Source: Demequina phytophila (GTDB taxonomy: Bacteria; Actinomycetota; Actinomycetes; Actinomycetales; Demequinaceae). From it: DNA of 64,000 nt. Numbering within the stretch: the first letter of the stretch is position 1; every line of letters begins with the position of its first letter. Location: the NCBI RefSeq assembly GCF_000971135.1, contig NZ_BBLW01000003.1, positions 186,001 to 250,000 of the forward strand. The letters run 5' to 3'. Under the pieces are notes generated by a model. The model was not told where the DNA came from and ran no database searches. It was given only the letters and a program-made list of their open reading frames with translations. Below are positions 6,565 to 14,998 of the stretch, one piece after another. A program made the translations under genes and the position numbers.

Positions 6565-8877
6565 ATGGGTGATTTCCAACGTTGTAACGACCCCGAGACG
6601 GCCGCGGACCGCGACCCCGCTCCCCGCAGCTTCCCCCGTGGCACGATCACGCTGACCGGCGGACCGCTCCAGGCCGCGCTCGACCGCTCCGTCGCCACGG
6701 TCCTCGCCCACGACCCCGATCGCCTCCTCGCCCCGTACCGCCGCGAGGCCGGCCTCCCCGCGGTCGCGGAGGCCTACGGCGACTGGGAGTCGCGCGGCCT
6801 CGACGGGCACATCGGCGGCCACTACCTCTCCGCGCTCGCCCACCTGTACGCGGCGACCGGCCGCGAGGACATCCGCGCGCGCCTGCGCCGCATGCTCGAC
6901 GGCTTCCAGGAATGCCAGGACGCGGTCGGCACCGGCTACCTCGGCGGCACCCCGCGCGGCGTCGCGCTCGGCGAGGAGCTCCGCGCCGGCACCATCGAGG
7001 CCGAGCCCTTCGCGCTCAACGGCCGCTGGGTCCCCATGTACAACCTCCACAAGGTGCTCAACGGCCTGATCGACGCCTACGAGGTCGCGGTTCAACCCGA
7101 CGCGCTCGCCATGGCGGAACGCTGGGCCGCGTGGTGGCTCGACATCTCCGGCCACCTCACCGACGCCCGGCTCGAGACCATCCTCATCGCCGAGTTCGGT
7201 GGCATGAACGATGCCTTCTTCCGCCTCGCCGCCCTCACGGCAGACCCCGATCTGGCCGCGCGCCTCCACGCCGAGGGCCGCCGCTGGTCCCACCGCCTGC
7301 TGCTGGATCCGCTCCTCCACCACGAGGACCGGCTCGACGGACTGCACGCCAACACCCAGGTGCCCAAGGTGGTCGGTTACGCGCGCTCCGGCGACGAGGA
7401 CCTGGTCGACGCCGCGCGCTCCTTCTGGGACCACGTGGTCCACGAGCGCACCGTCTCGATCGGCGGCCACGGGGTCCGCGAGCACTTCCACCCCAAGGAC
7501 GACTTCCGGGCGATAGTCCTCGACCCGCTCGGCCCCGAGTCCTGCAACACCTTCAACATGCTCGCCATCACGGACCTGTTCCGTGCGACCAGCCCCGACC
7601 TCGAGCTGGTCGAGTTCGCCGAGCGCGCGATCTACAACCACGCCCTGACCGTCCAGCACCCCGGGCACGGCGGGTTCGTCTACTTCTCGCCGCTGCGCCC
7701 CGCGCACTACCGCGTCTACTCGAGCCACGGCGAGTCCATGTGGTGCTGCGTGGGCTCCGGCCTCGAGGGCCACGGCCGCTACGACCGGTTCCTCTTCTCC
7801 CGCGACGGCGACAGCCCCCGCGTCGAGATCTACGAGCCCGCCACTCTCGACTGGGACGGCATCCGGCTCGACGTCCGCGCGGACCTCACCGCGTCCTGGC
7901 GCGTCGAGATCGACGTGACGGCCGGGGAGAGCCACCGGCGCATCGTCCGCCTGCGCATCCCGGAATGGTCGGACGGGGCGACCGTGACCGTCGCCGGCCT
8001 CGCCATCGAGGCGGGCCCCGGCGAGCATGCTCTGGACCGGGAGTGGGAGGGGACCACGCGCATCGTCCTCGACCTGCGCCCGCGCCTCGCGCTCGAGGGC
8101 CTGCCCGACGGGTCGCCGTGGGCGTCGCTCCGCTACGGGCCGTTCGTGCTCGCGCACCGCGACGGCGCCGAGGCGCTCGAGGGCGCGATCGCGACGGGCG
8201 AGGGTGCGCCGCACATCGCCCTGGGCCCCAAGCGCCGCATGATCGAGACGCCCGCACTGGTGGGCGACGAGCTGGACATCGAGGTGCGGGGCACCACCGC
8301 GACCCTCGCCGCGTGGCGTCTCGACGGCGACGCCCCCGCCCGGGTCTCGCTCGCGCTCGAGCCCTACCGGGGCATCCATGACGAGCGTTGCACCGTCTAC
8401 TTCCCCGTGGGCGCGGACGCCGCCGCGGTGCGCGCGATGCTCGCCGACCTCGACGAGGCCGAGCTCGAGGACGCCTCCGTGGTCGACGTGGTCGCACCCG
8501 GCGAGCAGCAGTCCGAGATGGACCACGGCTACGCGTCGCACGCCTCGCGGATCGCGTGGATCAACGCGCGCAGCTGGCGCATGGCGGAGGACTGGTTCTC
8601 GTACGTGCTCAAGCCCAGGGTCGCCGGGCCGCACCTCCTCCGGGTGCGCACACTCGCGGGCCTGCCGGCGGGAGGGGACGATGCCGTGGTCCGGATCGCG
8701 GGCGCCGTCGCCTCTCCCGTGCGCACCGAGGAGCGCGACCTCCCCCTCTATGGCGACGTCCTCGAGTCCGTCTACGAGGTCGACGCCCCGCTGGACGGGC
8801 TCGAGGTGCGCTTCGAGGCAGGCCCCGGGGGCGCCACCGCCGGGGTGGTCGCGGTGGCGCTCATGACCAGGGAGTGA
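6565..8877 (+). CDS. GH127 beta-L-arabinofuranosidase
   Basis: Cytosolic glycoside hydrolase (no signal peptide) removing beta-L-arabinofuranose from plant hydroxyproline-rich glycoprotein or arabinan fragments. 770 residues. The (alpha/alpha)6 barrel domain begins near residue 25 (ESRGLDGHIGGHYLSALA). The zinc/thiolate site of GH127 is complete: E325-x-C327 in PESCNTF and the C394-C395 pair in SMWCCVGSG, matching the Glu/Cys/Cys/Cys ligands of HypBA1. Beta-sandwich domains follow, ending in a DUF4986-type region (ARIAWINARSWRMAEDWF). The ATG lies 6 nt after TACCAT. No sugar transporter or other arabinose gene is near; the next genes are a polyamine-type ABC system on the other strand. Family certain; natural substrate inferred. 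Confidence 0.95.
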   Translation: MGDFQRCNDPETAADRDPAPRSFPRGTITLTGGPLQAALDRSVATVLAHDPDRLLAPYRREAGLPAVAEAYGDWESRGLDGHIGGHYLSALAHLYAATGREDIRARLRRMLDGFQECQDAVGTGYLGGTPRGVALGEELRAGTIEAEPFALNGRWVPMYNLHKVLNGLIDAYEVAVQPDALAMAERWAAWWLDISGHLTDARLETILIAEFGGMNDAFFRLAALTADPDLAARLHAEGRRWSHRLLLDPLLHHEDRLDGLHANTQVPKVVGYARSGDEDLVDAARSFWDHVVHERTVSIGGHGVREHFHPKDDFRAIVLDPLGPESCNTFNMLAITDLFRATSPDLELVEFAERAIYNHALTVQHPGHGGFVYFSPLRPAHYRVYSSHGESMWCCVGSGLEGHGRYDRFLFSRDGDSPRVEIYEPATLDWDGIRLDVRADLTASWRVEIDVTAGESHRRIVRLRIPEWSDGATVTVAGLAIEAGPGEHALDREWEGTTRIVLDLRPRLALEGLPDGSPWASLRYGPFVLAHRDGAEALEGAIATGEGAPHIALGPKRRMIETPALVGDELDIEVRGTTATLAAWRLDGDAPARVSLALEPYRGIHDERCTVYFPVGADAAAVRAMLADLDEAELEDASVVDVVAPGEQQSEMDHGYASHASRIAWINARSWRMAEDWFSYVLKPRVAGPHLLRVRTLAGLPAGGDDAVVRIAGAVASPVRTEERDLPLYGDVLESVYEVDAPLDGLEVRFEAGPGGATAGVVAVALMTRE

Positions 8878-8886
8878 GGGCGAGCC

Positions 8887-9693
8887 TCACCGCGACACGG
8901 CCTCCGCGTCCTTCGCGGTGAGGCGCTGCGCGATCGCGAGCGGCACCACGGACAGCACCGCGAGGATCACGGCGATCACCGCGACCACCGGCGCCTGGTT
9001 GGGGCGGAACATGTTCTGCAGGATCCACAGCGGCAGCGTGGTGACGCCGGGGCCGGCGGTGAACGTGGTGACGATGATCTCGTCGAAGCTCAGCGCGAAC
9101 GCGAGCAGGCCGCCGGCCAGCAGCGCGGACTTGAGGTGCGGGAACGTCACCAGGCGGAACGTGGTGAACAGCCCGGCGCCCAGGTCCTGCGACGCCTCCT
9201 CGAGCCGCGTGCCCGACGCGTTGAGCCGCGCGAACGCGTTGTTGTAGACGGTCACGATGCAGAACGTGGCGTGCGCGACGATCAACGTCCACACGCCCAG
9301 CTGCACGCCCATGAGCGTGCGGAACGCGTTGTTGAGCGCGATGCCGGTGACGATTCCGGGCAGCGCGATGGGCAGCACGATCAGCAGGTTGACGGACTCC
9401 TTGCCGAAGAACCGGTAGCGCGACAGCGCCATCGCCGCGAGGGTGCCGAGCACCAGTGCGATGGTCGACGCCGCTACCGCGACCATGACCGACATGCCGA
9501 GGGCCTCGAACGCGCCCTCGGAATGCAGCGCCTTGCCCCACCACTCGAGCGTGAAGCCCGGCGGCGGCCAGGACAGCGTCTCGGAGGTGCTGATCGAGTT
9601 GAGGAACACCACGCCCAGCGGCAGGTAGATGAGCCCGAGCACCACCAGCGTGATGGTGCCGAGGACGTAGCGGGCGACGCGGCCGATCTGCAT
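8887..9693 (-). CDS. ABC transporter permease, PotC type (spermidine/putrescine family)
   Basis: Second membrane subunit of the pot-like importer. 268 residues with about six transmembrane helices and the EAA loop (EEASQDLGAGLFTTFRLVTFPHLKSALLAG, residues about 175-204) that docks on the ATPase. The start ATG overlaps the potB stop by one base (TGATG), showing translational coupling; the longer open frame upstream is not coding. Its stop lies 9 bp from the end of the convergent GH127 gene, and no terminator is visible between them. Substrate assigned from the operon as a whole. Confidence 0.92.
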   Translation of the reverse strand: MQIGRVARYVLGTITLVVLGLIYLPLGVVFLNSISTSETLSWPPPGFTLEWWGKALHSEGAFEALGMSVMVAVAASTIALVLGTLAAMALSRYRFFGKESVNLLIVLPIALPGIVTGIALNNAFRTLMGVQLGVWTLIVAHATFCIVTVYNNAFARLNASGTRLEEASQDLGAGLFTTFRLVTFPHLKSALLAGGLLAFALSFDEIIVTTFTAGPGVTTLPLWILQNMFRPNQAPVVAVIAVILAVLSVVPLAIAQRLTAKDAEAVSR

Positions 9694-10559
9694 CAGAGGC
9701 TCCTGAGGGCGCCGGTCCGGCGGACCGCGGCGAGGTAGAGAAGGATGATCCCGATCGGGATGAGGGAGATCGCGGCGGCGAGCGGCAGGTTGTTCGCCGC
9801 GCCCACGTTCGCGTAGACCAGGTTGCCCAGCATCTGGGTGGTGCCGCCCACGATCCCGGTGGTGATGTAGTCGCCGAGGCTGAGCGAGAACGCGAAGATC
9901 GACCCGGCGATGATCGCGGGCCGGATCATCGGCATGACCACCGCGATCAGGGTGGTCCATCCCTTCGCTCCCAGGTCGGCGGAGGCCTCGAGCAGGCGGT
10001 CGGGGACGCGGTCGAACCCGGCGTAGATGGGCATGATCACGTACGGCAGCCACAGGTAGGACAGCGTGAGCACCACGCCCACGATCCCGTAGCCGGGGGT
10101 GTCGAGGCCGAAAGGCGACACCGCCCACTCGATCAGGCCCTCGGAGGACAGCAGCGCGCGCCACGCGTAGACCTTGACCAGGTACGAGGCCCACAGCGGC
10201 GCCAGCACGGCGATGACCAGGAGGTGGCGCATCCGCGGGCGGGCGATCTTGGCCATGAAGAACGCGACCGGCACGGCCACGATGATGTCGAGGACGGTGA
10301 CCAGCACCGCGATGCCCAGCGTGCGCAGCGTGACGGTCCGGTACAGCGCCTCCGTGAGGACCTCGACCACGTTGTCCGTGGTCCACTCGATCTGCACCTG
10401 CCCGGTGAGCTCGTCGACGGTCCAGAACGCCGTGACCAGCAGCGCCGCGAGCGCGACCACGTAGACCAGGCCGAGCCAGAGGACGGGCGGGGTGAGGAGG
10501 CCGGCGAGCTGCAGGCGGCGGCGGGGTGCCAGGAAGGCGGAGACGCTGCGTGTGGTCAT
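9693..10559 (-). CDS. ABC transporter permease, PotB type
   Basis: First membrane subunit of the pot-like importer. 288 residues: one N-terminal helix after LQLAGLLTPPVLWLGLVYVVALAALL and a BPD_transp_1 core. The EAA loop reads LEASADLGAKGWTTLIAVVMPMIRPAI (about residues 190-216). It lies downstream of the solute-binding protein gene across a 93-bp gap that can fold into a 12-bp stem built from two inverted GGGACGATGC motifs, which may dampen expression of the permeases relative to the binding protein. Confidence 0.92.
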   Translation of the reverse strand: MTTRSVSAFLAPRRRLQLAGLLTPPVLWLGLVYVVALAALLVTAFWTVDELTGQVQIEWTTDNVVEVLTEALYRTVTLRTLGIAVLVTVLDIIVAVPVAFFMAKIARPRMRHLLVIAVLAPLWASYLVKVYAWRALLSSEGLIEWAVSPFGLDTPGYGIVGVVLTLSYLWLPYVIMPIYAGFDRVPDRLLEASADLGAKGWTTLIAVVMPMIRPAIIAGSIFAFSLSLGDYITTGIVGGTTQMLGNLVYANVGAANNLPLAAAISLIPIGIILLYLAAVRRTGALRSL

Positions 10560-10568
10560 GATTCCTTC

Positions 10569-10640
10569 GGGGGACGATGCGGGGGGTGCGCCGCGCGCGA
10601 GGCGACGGCGCCGGCGCGGGGGGACGGAGCATCGTCCCCC
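10569..10640 (-). terminator. Intercistronic hairpin built from inverted GGGACGATGC motifs
   Basis: GGGGGACGATGC (10569-10580) and GCATCGTCCCCC (10629-10640) pair perfectly for 12 bp across a 48-nt G+C-rich loop. It lies between potD and potB within the operon, where a stem would either attenuate transcription or protect the potD mRNA 3' end. No T-run. Confidence 0.55.
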
Positions 10641-10652
10641 CGCGCCCGGGCG

Positions 10653-11816
10653 TCAGCCCTTGATCTCCTGCCAGGCCTTGGTCCACTCGGAGTAGTCGAC
10701 GCACTCGACGTCGGTGCGGCCGTCGACGCAGTCGCTCACGGGGGTGGTCCAGTACCAGATCTGCTCCGCGTACTCGGCGTCACCGGCGTGGTACGCCTCG
10801 CAGTCGTCGCGGAAGTCGCAGGCCTCCTGCGAGGACGGCGCCTCGCCGAAGTAGGCGGTGGCCTGCGCGTTGGCCTCGGGGCTCGCGATGTAGTCGAGCC
10901 ATGCGTACGCGCAGTTGGGGGCCTCGGAGTCGGAGGCGACCATCCAGGTGTCCGACCAGCCGGTCGCGCCCTCGTCGGGGAGCACCACCTCGGTGTTGCC
11001 GGACGTGATGGAGTTCTGGATGACCTGCCACGTGGTGCCGACCACGGAGTCGCCGGTCTCGAAGGCCTGGATCTCCTTGAGGTAGTCGGACCAGTACTCG
11101 CCCACGGAGTCGCGCTGGGTCTTGAGGAGCTCGACGGCGGCGTCGAACTGGTCCTGGTCGAGCGCGTAGGGGTTCTCGATGCCCAGGTCGGGGTTGTGGG
11201 TCATGAGGTACATCGCGGCGTCGGCGATGTAGATCGGCGAGTCGTAGGCCGTGACCTTGCCCGAGTAGTCGGACGCCTTGTCGAACACCACGTCCCAGCT
11301 GGTGGGGGCGGGCGTGACCTCGTCCGTGTTGTACATGAGGAGGTTGGCGCCGTAGCCGTGCGGGACGCCGTAGCTCACGCCGTCGACGGAGTTCCACTCC
11401 TTGTCCTTGAGGAAGTCGAAGATGCCGTCGTAGTTCTCGAGCAGGTCGGTGTTGACCGGCTGGACCAGGTCGCCGGCGATGAGGCGGAGCGTGAGGTCGC
11501 CGGAGGCGGCCACGACGTCGTAGCCGCCGCTCTGCATGAGCTGGTAGGCCTCGTCGGAGGTGCCGTAGGTCTTGGAGGTGACCATGCAGCCCGTGGACTC
11601 CTCGAACGCGGAGACCCAGTCGACCTCGGGGTCGTTGCTGCCGTCCTCGACGTAGCCGGGCCACGCCAGGATGGAGACGGTGCCCTCGGCGGCGCCGAGC
11701 GAGGCGGCGGCCTCGGAGCCGGAGCCCGAGTCGCTGGTGCCGCACGCGGCGAGTGAGGCGACCGCTGCGGTCGCGATGCCGGCCCGGAGGGCCGTGCGGG
11801 ACGGGGACTTCGACAC
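10653..11816 (-). CDS. Extracellular solute-binding lipoprotein, PotD type
   Basis: Substrate receptor of the pot-like importer, lipid-anchored outside the membrane. 387 residues: basic start MSKSPSRTALRAG, hydrophobic stretch, lipobox SLAAC with C25 as the lipidated residue, and a Ser/Gly linker. A periplasmic-binding fold follows (EGTVSILAWPGYVEDGSNDPEVDWVSAFEE; YDVVAASGD; VSYGVPHGYGANLLMYNTDEV), as in PotD/PotF. Several cysteines near the C-terminus (about residues 320-380) may form disulfides. Polyamines are the default ligand for the family, but related actinobacterial proteins may bind other amines, so the ligand is open. Confidence 0.93.
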   Translation of the reverse strand: MSKSPSRTALRAGIATAAVASLAACGTSDSGSGSEAAASLGAAEGTVSILAWPGYVEDGSNDPEVDWVSAFEESTGCMVTSKTYGTSDEAYQLMQSGGYDVVAASGDLTLRLIAGDLVQPVNTDLLENYDGIFDFLKDKEWNSVDGVSYGVPHGYGANLLMYNTDEVTPAPTSWDVVFDKASDYSGKVTAYDSPIYIADAAMYLMTHNPDLGIENPYALDQDQFDAAVELLKTQRDSVGEYWSDYLKEIQAFETGDSVVGTTWQVIQNSITSGNTEVVLPDEGATGWSDTWMVASDSEAPNCAYAWLDYIASPEANAQATAYFGEAPSSQEACDFRDDCEAYHAGDAEYAEQIWYWTTPVSDCVDGRTDVECVDYSEWTKAWQEIKG

Positions 11817-11850
11817 GGGGACTTCCTTTCGTTGGGGTGGTGCGGGTCAC

Positions 11851-12864
11851 TCAGGCCGCGTCGGGCTCCGCCTCGAGCGGCGCCGCGGCGGCGGGCTCGA
11901 CGGAGACGGTGACGCGGTCGCCGCGGGAGCGGCTGTTCTGGGCGCCCATGTTGGGCTCCAAGGCGGTGATGCGGGCGCCGAGGCCGTCGAGGTCGACGAC
12001 GATCCGGTGCTCGGGGCCCGTGTAGATGACCTCGGCGATGGTGCCGGGCACGCCGCCGGTGGCGGCGTCGAGGGTGACGCGCTCGGGGCGCACGGCCATG
12101 GCCTGCGAGCCCAGGCCGAGAGCGGCGGAGACGGCGGGCTCGAGCAGCGTCGAGGACCCCACGAACGAGGCGATGAAGCGGTTGCGCGGGTGGTCGTAGA
12201 CGTCGCGCGGGGTGCCCAGCTGCACCACCTCGCCCGCGTCGAACACGGCCACACGGTCGCTCAGGGTGAGCGCCTCGTCCTGGTCGTGGGTCACGAACAC
12301 GAACGTGATGCCGAGCGCGCGCTGCAGCTCCTTGAGCTCGACCTGCATCTGCTCGCGCAGCTTGAGGTCGAGCGCGCCCAGCGGCTCGTCGAGGAGCAGC
12401 GCCTGGGGGCGCAGCACGATCGCGCGGGCGAGCGCGACGCGCTGGCGCTGGCCGCCGGAGAGCTCGTGGGGGCGGCGCGCCTCGAAGCCCGCGAGGCGGA
12501 CCTGGCCGAGCGCCTCCTCGGCGCGGGCGCGGCGCTCCTTGCGACCCACGCCGGCGACGCGCAGCCCGTACTCGACGTTCGCGATCACGCTGAGGTGCGG
12601 AAACAGCGCGTAGTCCTGGAAGACGGTGTTGACGGGGCGCGCGAACGGGGCGAGCGCGGTGACGTCCGTGCCGAACAGCGCGACGGTGCCGCGCGTGGGC
12701 TGCTCGAAGCCGGCGATGCAGCGCAGCACCGTGGTCTTGCCCGAGCCCGACGGGCCGAGCATCGAGAAGAACTCCCCCGGCTCGATGTCGAGGTCGAGAT
12801 CGGCGACCGCGATGGTGTCGCCGTAGCGCTTGTGCAGGCCGCGGAGGCGGATGGCTGAATCCAT
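11851..12864 (-). CDS. ABC transporter ATP-binding protein, PotA type
   Basis: Energising subunit of the importer; first gene of the operon potA-potD-potB-potC. 337 residues: Walker A GPSGSGKTT (about 38-46), Q-loop in NTVFQDYALFPH, signature LSGGQRQRVALARAI, Walker B LLLDEPLGALD, H-loop FVTHDQDEA, and a C-terminal TOBE domain (about 235-330). The ATG lies 7 nt after an ATGAAT hexamer with TTGAAA 17 bp upstream, a convincing leaderless promoter. The spacer of that promoter carries an inverted repeat that may be the GntR operator. Confidence 0.95.
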   Translation of the reverse strand: MDSAIRLRGLHKRYGDTIAVADLDLDIEPGEFFSMLGPSGSGKTTVLRCIAGFEQPTRGTVALFGTDVTALAPFARPVNTVFQDYALFPHLSVIANVEYGLRVAGVGRKERRARAEEALGQVRLAGFEARRPHELSGGQRQRVALARAIVLRPQALLLDEPLGALDLKLREQMQVELKELQRALGITFVFVTHDQDEALTLSDRVAVFDAGEVVQLGTPRDVYDHPRNRFIASFVGSSTLLEPAVSAALGLGSQAMAVRPERVTLDAATGGVPGTIAEVIYTGPEHRIVVDLDGLGARITALEPNMGAQNSRSRGDRVTVSVEPAAAAPLEAEPDAA

Positions 12865-12871
12865 GCGGGCT

Positions 12872-12900
12872 ATTCATCTACTTCCAGATGTCTTTTTCAA
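12872..12900 (-). promoter_or_regulatory. potA promoter with embedded palindrome (putative GntR operator)
   Basis: Minus strand TTGAAA (12900-12895), 17 bp, ATGAAT (12877-12872), 7 nt, ATG. An inverted repeat CATCT-acttcc-AGATG occupies 12875-12890, inside the spacer and -10, where a bound repressor would block polymerase. The divergent GntR regulator is the obvious candidate. This AT-richer patch stands out from its surroundings. Confidence 0.6.
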
Positions 12901-12994
12901 GACCCGCGATGTAACAACTCGATTAAATCTCTGGACCCAGACCTTTGCGGAGGGCGCGCGGGGCGCGACAATGGCCGCCACGGGAGGGAGCGCG

Positions 12995-13756
12995 ATGGGA
13001 ATGTCCTGGGGTCCGGGAGCCGCGGCGGCGCGATCGGCCACGCATGCGGCGATCTTCGCGCCGCTCGCGCCCGCGGGACGCGCCGACGCCGTCGCGCAGC
13101 GCCTCGCCGACGCGATCCAGCTGGGGCTCCTCGACCAGGGAGAGCGCCTTCCCACCGAGCAGGAGCTCGGGCGCCAGTTCGGTGTCGCCACCGTCACCGC
13201 ACGCGAGGCGCTGGAGACGCTCCGCTCCGCGGGGCTCATCGAGACGCGCCGCGGCCGCGCGGGCGGCAGCTTCGTGTGCGGCAGCGGGGACGATGCCCGG
13301 GTCGCCCTGGAGTCGCGCCTCGCCGCGCTGTCGCGGGTCGAGCTGCGCGACAAGGCGCTGATCTACGGACTCGTGGCCGCGGGCGCGGCCGAGCGGGCCG
13401 CGCTGTTCGCCACCCCGGACGAGGTCGAGTCGCTGTCGCTGCTGGTGGAGCACGGCGTCACGGCGAGCGGGGCGGCCGCGCGGCGTGCCGAGAACGGGAT
13501 CCGCCTCGAGGTCGCCGCGCTCTCCCGGTCCGCGCGGCTGGTGAGCGAGCAGGTGCGCCTGCAGGCCGAGTTCGGCCCGCTGCTGTGGATCGCGCTCCAC
13601 GAGCGCACCGTGGTCGCCGGGAACGCGGCGCGTCACCGGAGGCTGGTCGAGGCGATCGGCGCGGAGAGCCCCGAGCAGGCGCGCGCCGTCGTGGTCGAGC
13701 AGGTCGGATGGCTGACCGACCGGCTGCTCGCGATCCGCGAGACGGTGGAGCGATGA
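12995..13756 (+). CDS. GntR/FadR-family transcriptional regulator
   Basis: DNA-binding regulator divergent from the pot operon. 253 residues from ATG 12995, chosen because GGAGG (12983-12987) lies 7 nt upstream; in-frame ATGs at 12971 and 13001 are alternatives. N-terminal winged helix (ADAVAQRLADAIQLGLLDQGERLPTEQELGRQFGVATVTAREALETLRSAGLIETRRGRAGGSFV split over residues about 28-95 is the GntR signature). An all-helical C-terminal effector domain follows. Its stop overlaps the next gene's start (ATGA), so regulator and Cache protein are made together. Probably controls potADBC in response to the transported amine. Confidence 0.9.
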   Translation: MGMSWGPGAAAARSATHAAIFAPLAPAGRADAVAQRLADAIQLGLLDQGERLPTEQELGRQFGVATVTAREALETLRSAGLIETRRGRAGGSFVCGSGDDARVALESRLAALSRVELRDKALIYGLVAAGAAERAALFATPDEVESLSLLVEHGVTASGAAARRAENGIRLEVAALSRSARLVSEQVRLQAEFGPLLWIALHERTVVAGNAARHRRLVEAIGAESPEQARAVVVEQVGWLTDRLLAIRETVER

Positions 13757-14469
13757 TCGCCGAGGCCATCCTCGAGATGGCGGACGTGCTGGGCGCCTCG
13801 TTGGCGCCCGTGTTCGCGCAGGTGTCCGACTGGCGCGACCGGCTCGAGGCGGTGCTCGCCGGGGGCTCCGCTCACGCCGGCGACGTGGACGACGCGGTCG
13901 AGTGGCTGGTGGCTCCGTCGCTCGCCGACACTGGCCCCGCGATCGGCGCCGGGTTCGTCGCCGCTCCCGGATTCCTCGAGGACGCGCCGTGGCACCTCGC
14001 GTGGTGGGTGAGCGCGGCGAACGGCGTGGGGCTCGCGGGGCGCGAGGGAACGCTGCGCCGCCTCGCGTCGATCGAGGACCCGCTCGACGAGTCCTTCCAT
14101 GACTACACGCGCCTCGAGTGGTGGCGCGGTGCGGTCGACGGGCGCGACGCCTACCTGGCGGGTCCGTACATCGACTACCTGTGCACCGACGAGCTCACGC
14201 TCACGCTCACCATGCCCGTCGAGGTCGACGGACGCGTCGCCGGGGTGGTGGGGGCGGACCTCTCGGTCGCCGGTCTCGAGCTGCTGACCGACGGCGTGAT
14301 CGGGGCCGCCTCCGTGCCCGCGATCCTCGGCACCGCGGCCGGACGCGTGGTCGCGGCCACGGACGCCACGCTCGAGCCGGGCACGCCCGCGCGCCGGCTG
14401 GGGCTCGCATGCGAGTGGCATCCCGTCCCAGGGTGCCGCGGCACGCTCAAGGTCGCGCGCGCAGCCTGA
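13753..14469 (+). CDS. Soluble Cache-domain ligand-sensor protein
   Basis: 238 residues with a single Cache-like fold, recognised by WHLAWWVSAANGVGLAGREGTLRRL, the DYTRLEWWRGAVDGRDAYLAGPYIDYLCTDE-type block (positions about 115-145) and TMPVEVDGRVAGVVGADLSVAGLE. These match the ligand pocket and PYxD region of dCache/PDC sensors. It has no signal peptide or transmembrane helix and no output domain, so it is a cytoplasmic stand-alone sensor, translationally coupled (ATGA) to the GntR regulator. The family frequently binds amines or amino acids, which would fit the pot operon. That it is a co-sensor or partner of GntR is inference. Confidence 0.78.
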   Translation: MIAEAILEMADVLGASLAPVFAQVSDWRDRLEAVLAGGSAHAGDVDDAVEWLVAPSLADTGPAIGAGFVAAPGFLEDAPWHLAWWVSAANGVGLAGREGTLRRLASIEDPLDESFHDYTRLEWWRGAVDGRDAYLAGPYIDYLCTDELTLTLTMPVEVDGRVAGVVGADLSVAGLELLTDGVIGAASVPAILGTAAGRVVAATDATLEPGTPARRLGLACEWHPVPGCRGTLKVARAA

Positions 14470-14673
14470 GCCGGCGCTGCGCCCTGGTGACACATCGGTG
14501 TACGCACACACGTGTGCGGGCACTCATGTGACGAGCAGACGCATCGCACGAGAATGTGACGCGCTCCGCTGATACATCCGTGCAGAAATCGGCCCGTTGT
14601 GCTGCGCTCGTGTATCAGCGGGCGCGGAACGCCCGCCGGGAGCGCCTAGGGGCAGCTCAGTGCGAGTCGTGCC
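14470..14673. repeat. Intergenic inverted repeats between convergent Cache and copper-chaperone genes
   Basis: Two elements: CGCACAC-ac-GTGTGCG at 14503-14518, and a perfect 11-bp inverted repeat CCGCTGATACA (14566-14576) / TGTATCAGCGG (14611-14621) separated by 34 nt. They may act as bidirectional terminators; no T-run. No gene seen. Confidence 0.55.
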
Positions 14674-14991
14674 TCAGTGCGAGCAGCCGCACGCCCCGCC
14701 GCCGCCGCAGCCGCCGCCGGACTTCGGCGCGCGCTCGGGTCGGGCCTGGGCGCCCTCGAGGGTGTAGCCCTCGTCGTGGATCGCGGCGTCGGCGTCGAAC
14801 GCGAAGTCCTCCGCGCTGGCTCCGGCCGCGAGCAGCACCACCGCGCGACCCGTCGCGTGATCCACCGAGGCGGACTTGACGCCGGCGAGACCCGTGAGGG
14901 CCTTCTCGACCGAGGACGAGCAGCCGTCGCACGTCATGCCGGACACGGCCAGCTCGACGACGGTCCCGGGAACGTGAGTCATGATCTCCAT
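14674..14991 (-). CDS. CopZ-like heavy-metal-associated (HMA) copper chaperone
   Basis: Small cytosolic metallochaperone of about 105 residues. The metal-binding loop GMTCDGC and the HMA fold follow the start (VVELAVSGMTCDGCSSSVEKAL, LAGVKSASVDHATGRAVV). The C-terminus ends in a Gly/Cys-rich tail (SGGGCGGGGACGCSH) that could bind extra metal. I chose ATG 14991 because TACGCT lies 7 nt upstream, giving a leaderless start. ATG 14982 (after GGAG) and ATG 15009 are alternatives. The promoter looks like a MerR/CueR-type metal promoter. No copper ATPase or CueR gene is in the window, so the chaperone stands alone here. Confidence 0.85.
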   Translation of the reverse strand: MEIMTHVPGTVVELAVSGMTCDGCSSSVEKALTGLAGVKSASVDHATGRAVVLLAAGASAEDFAFDADAAIHDEGYTLEGAQARPERAPKSGGGCGGGGACGCSH

Positions 14992-14998
14992 GTCTTCG

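Noticed and set aside
6364-8634. Open frame of about 756 codons opposite GH127
   Set aside because: Shadow of a gene with strong third-position G+C bias; the GH127 catalytic residues are all on the plus strand.
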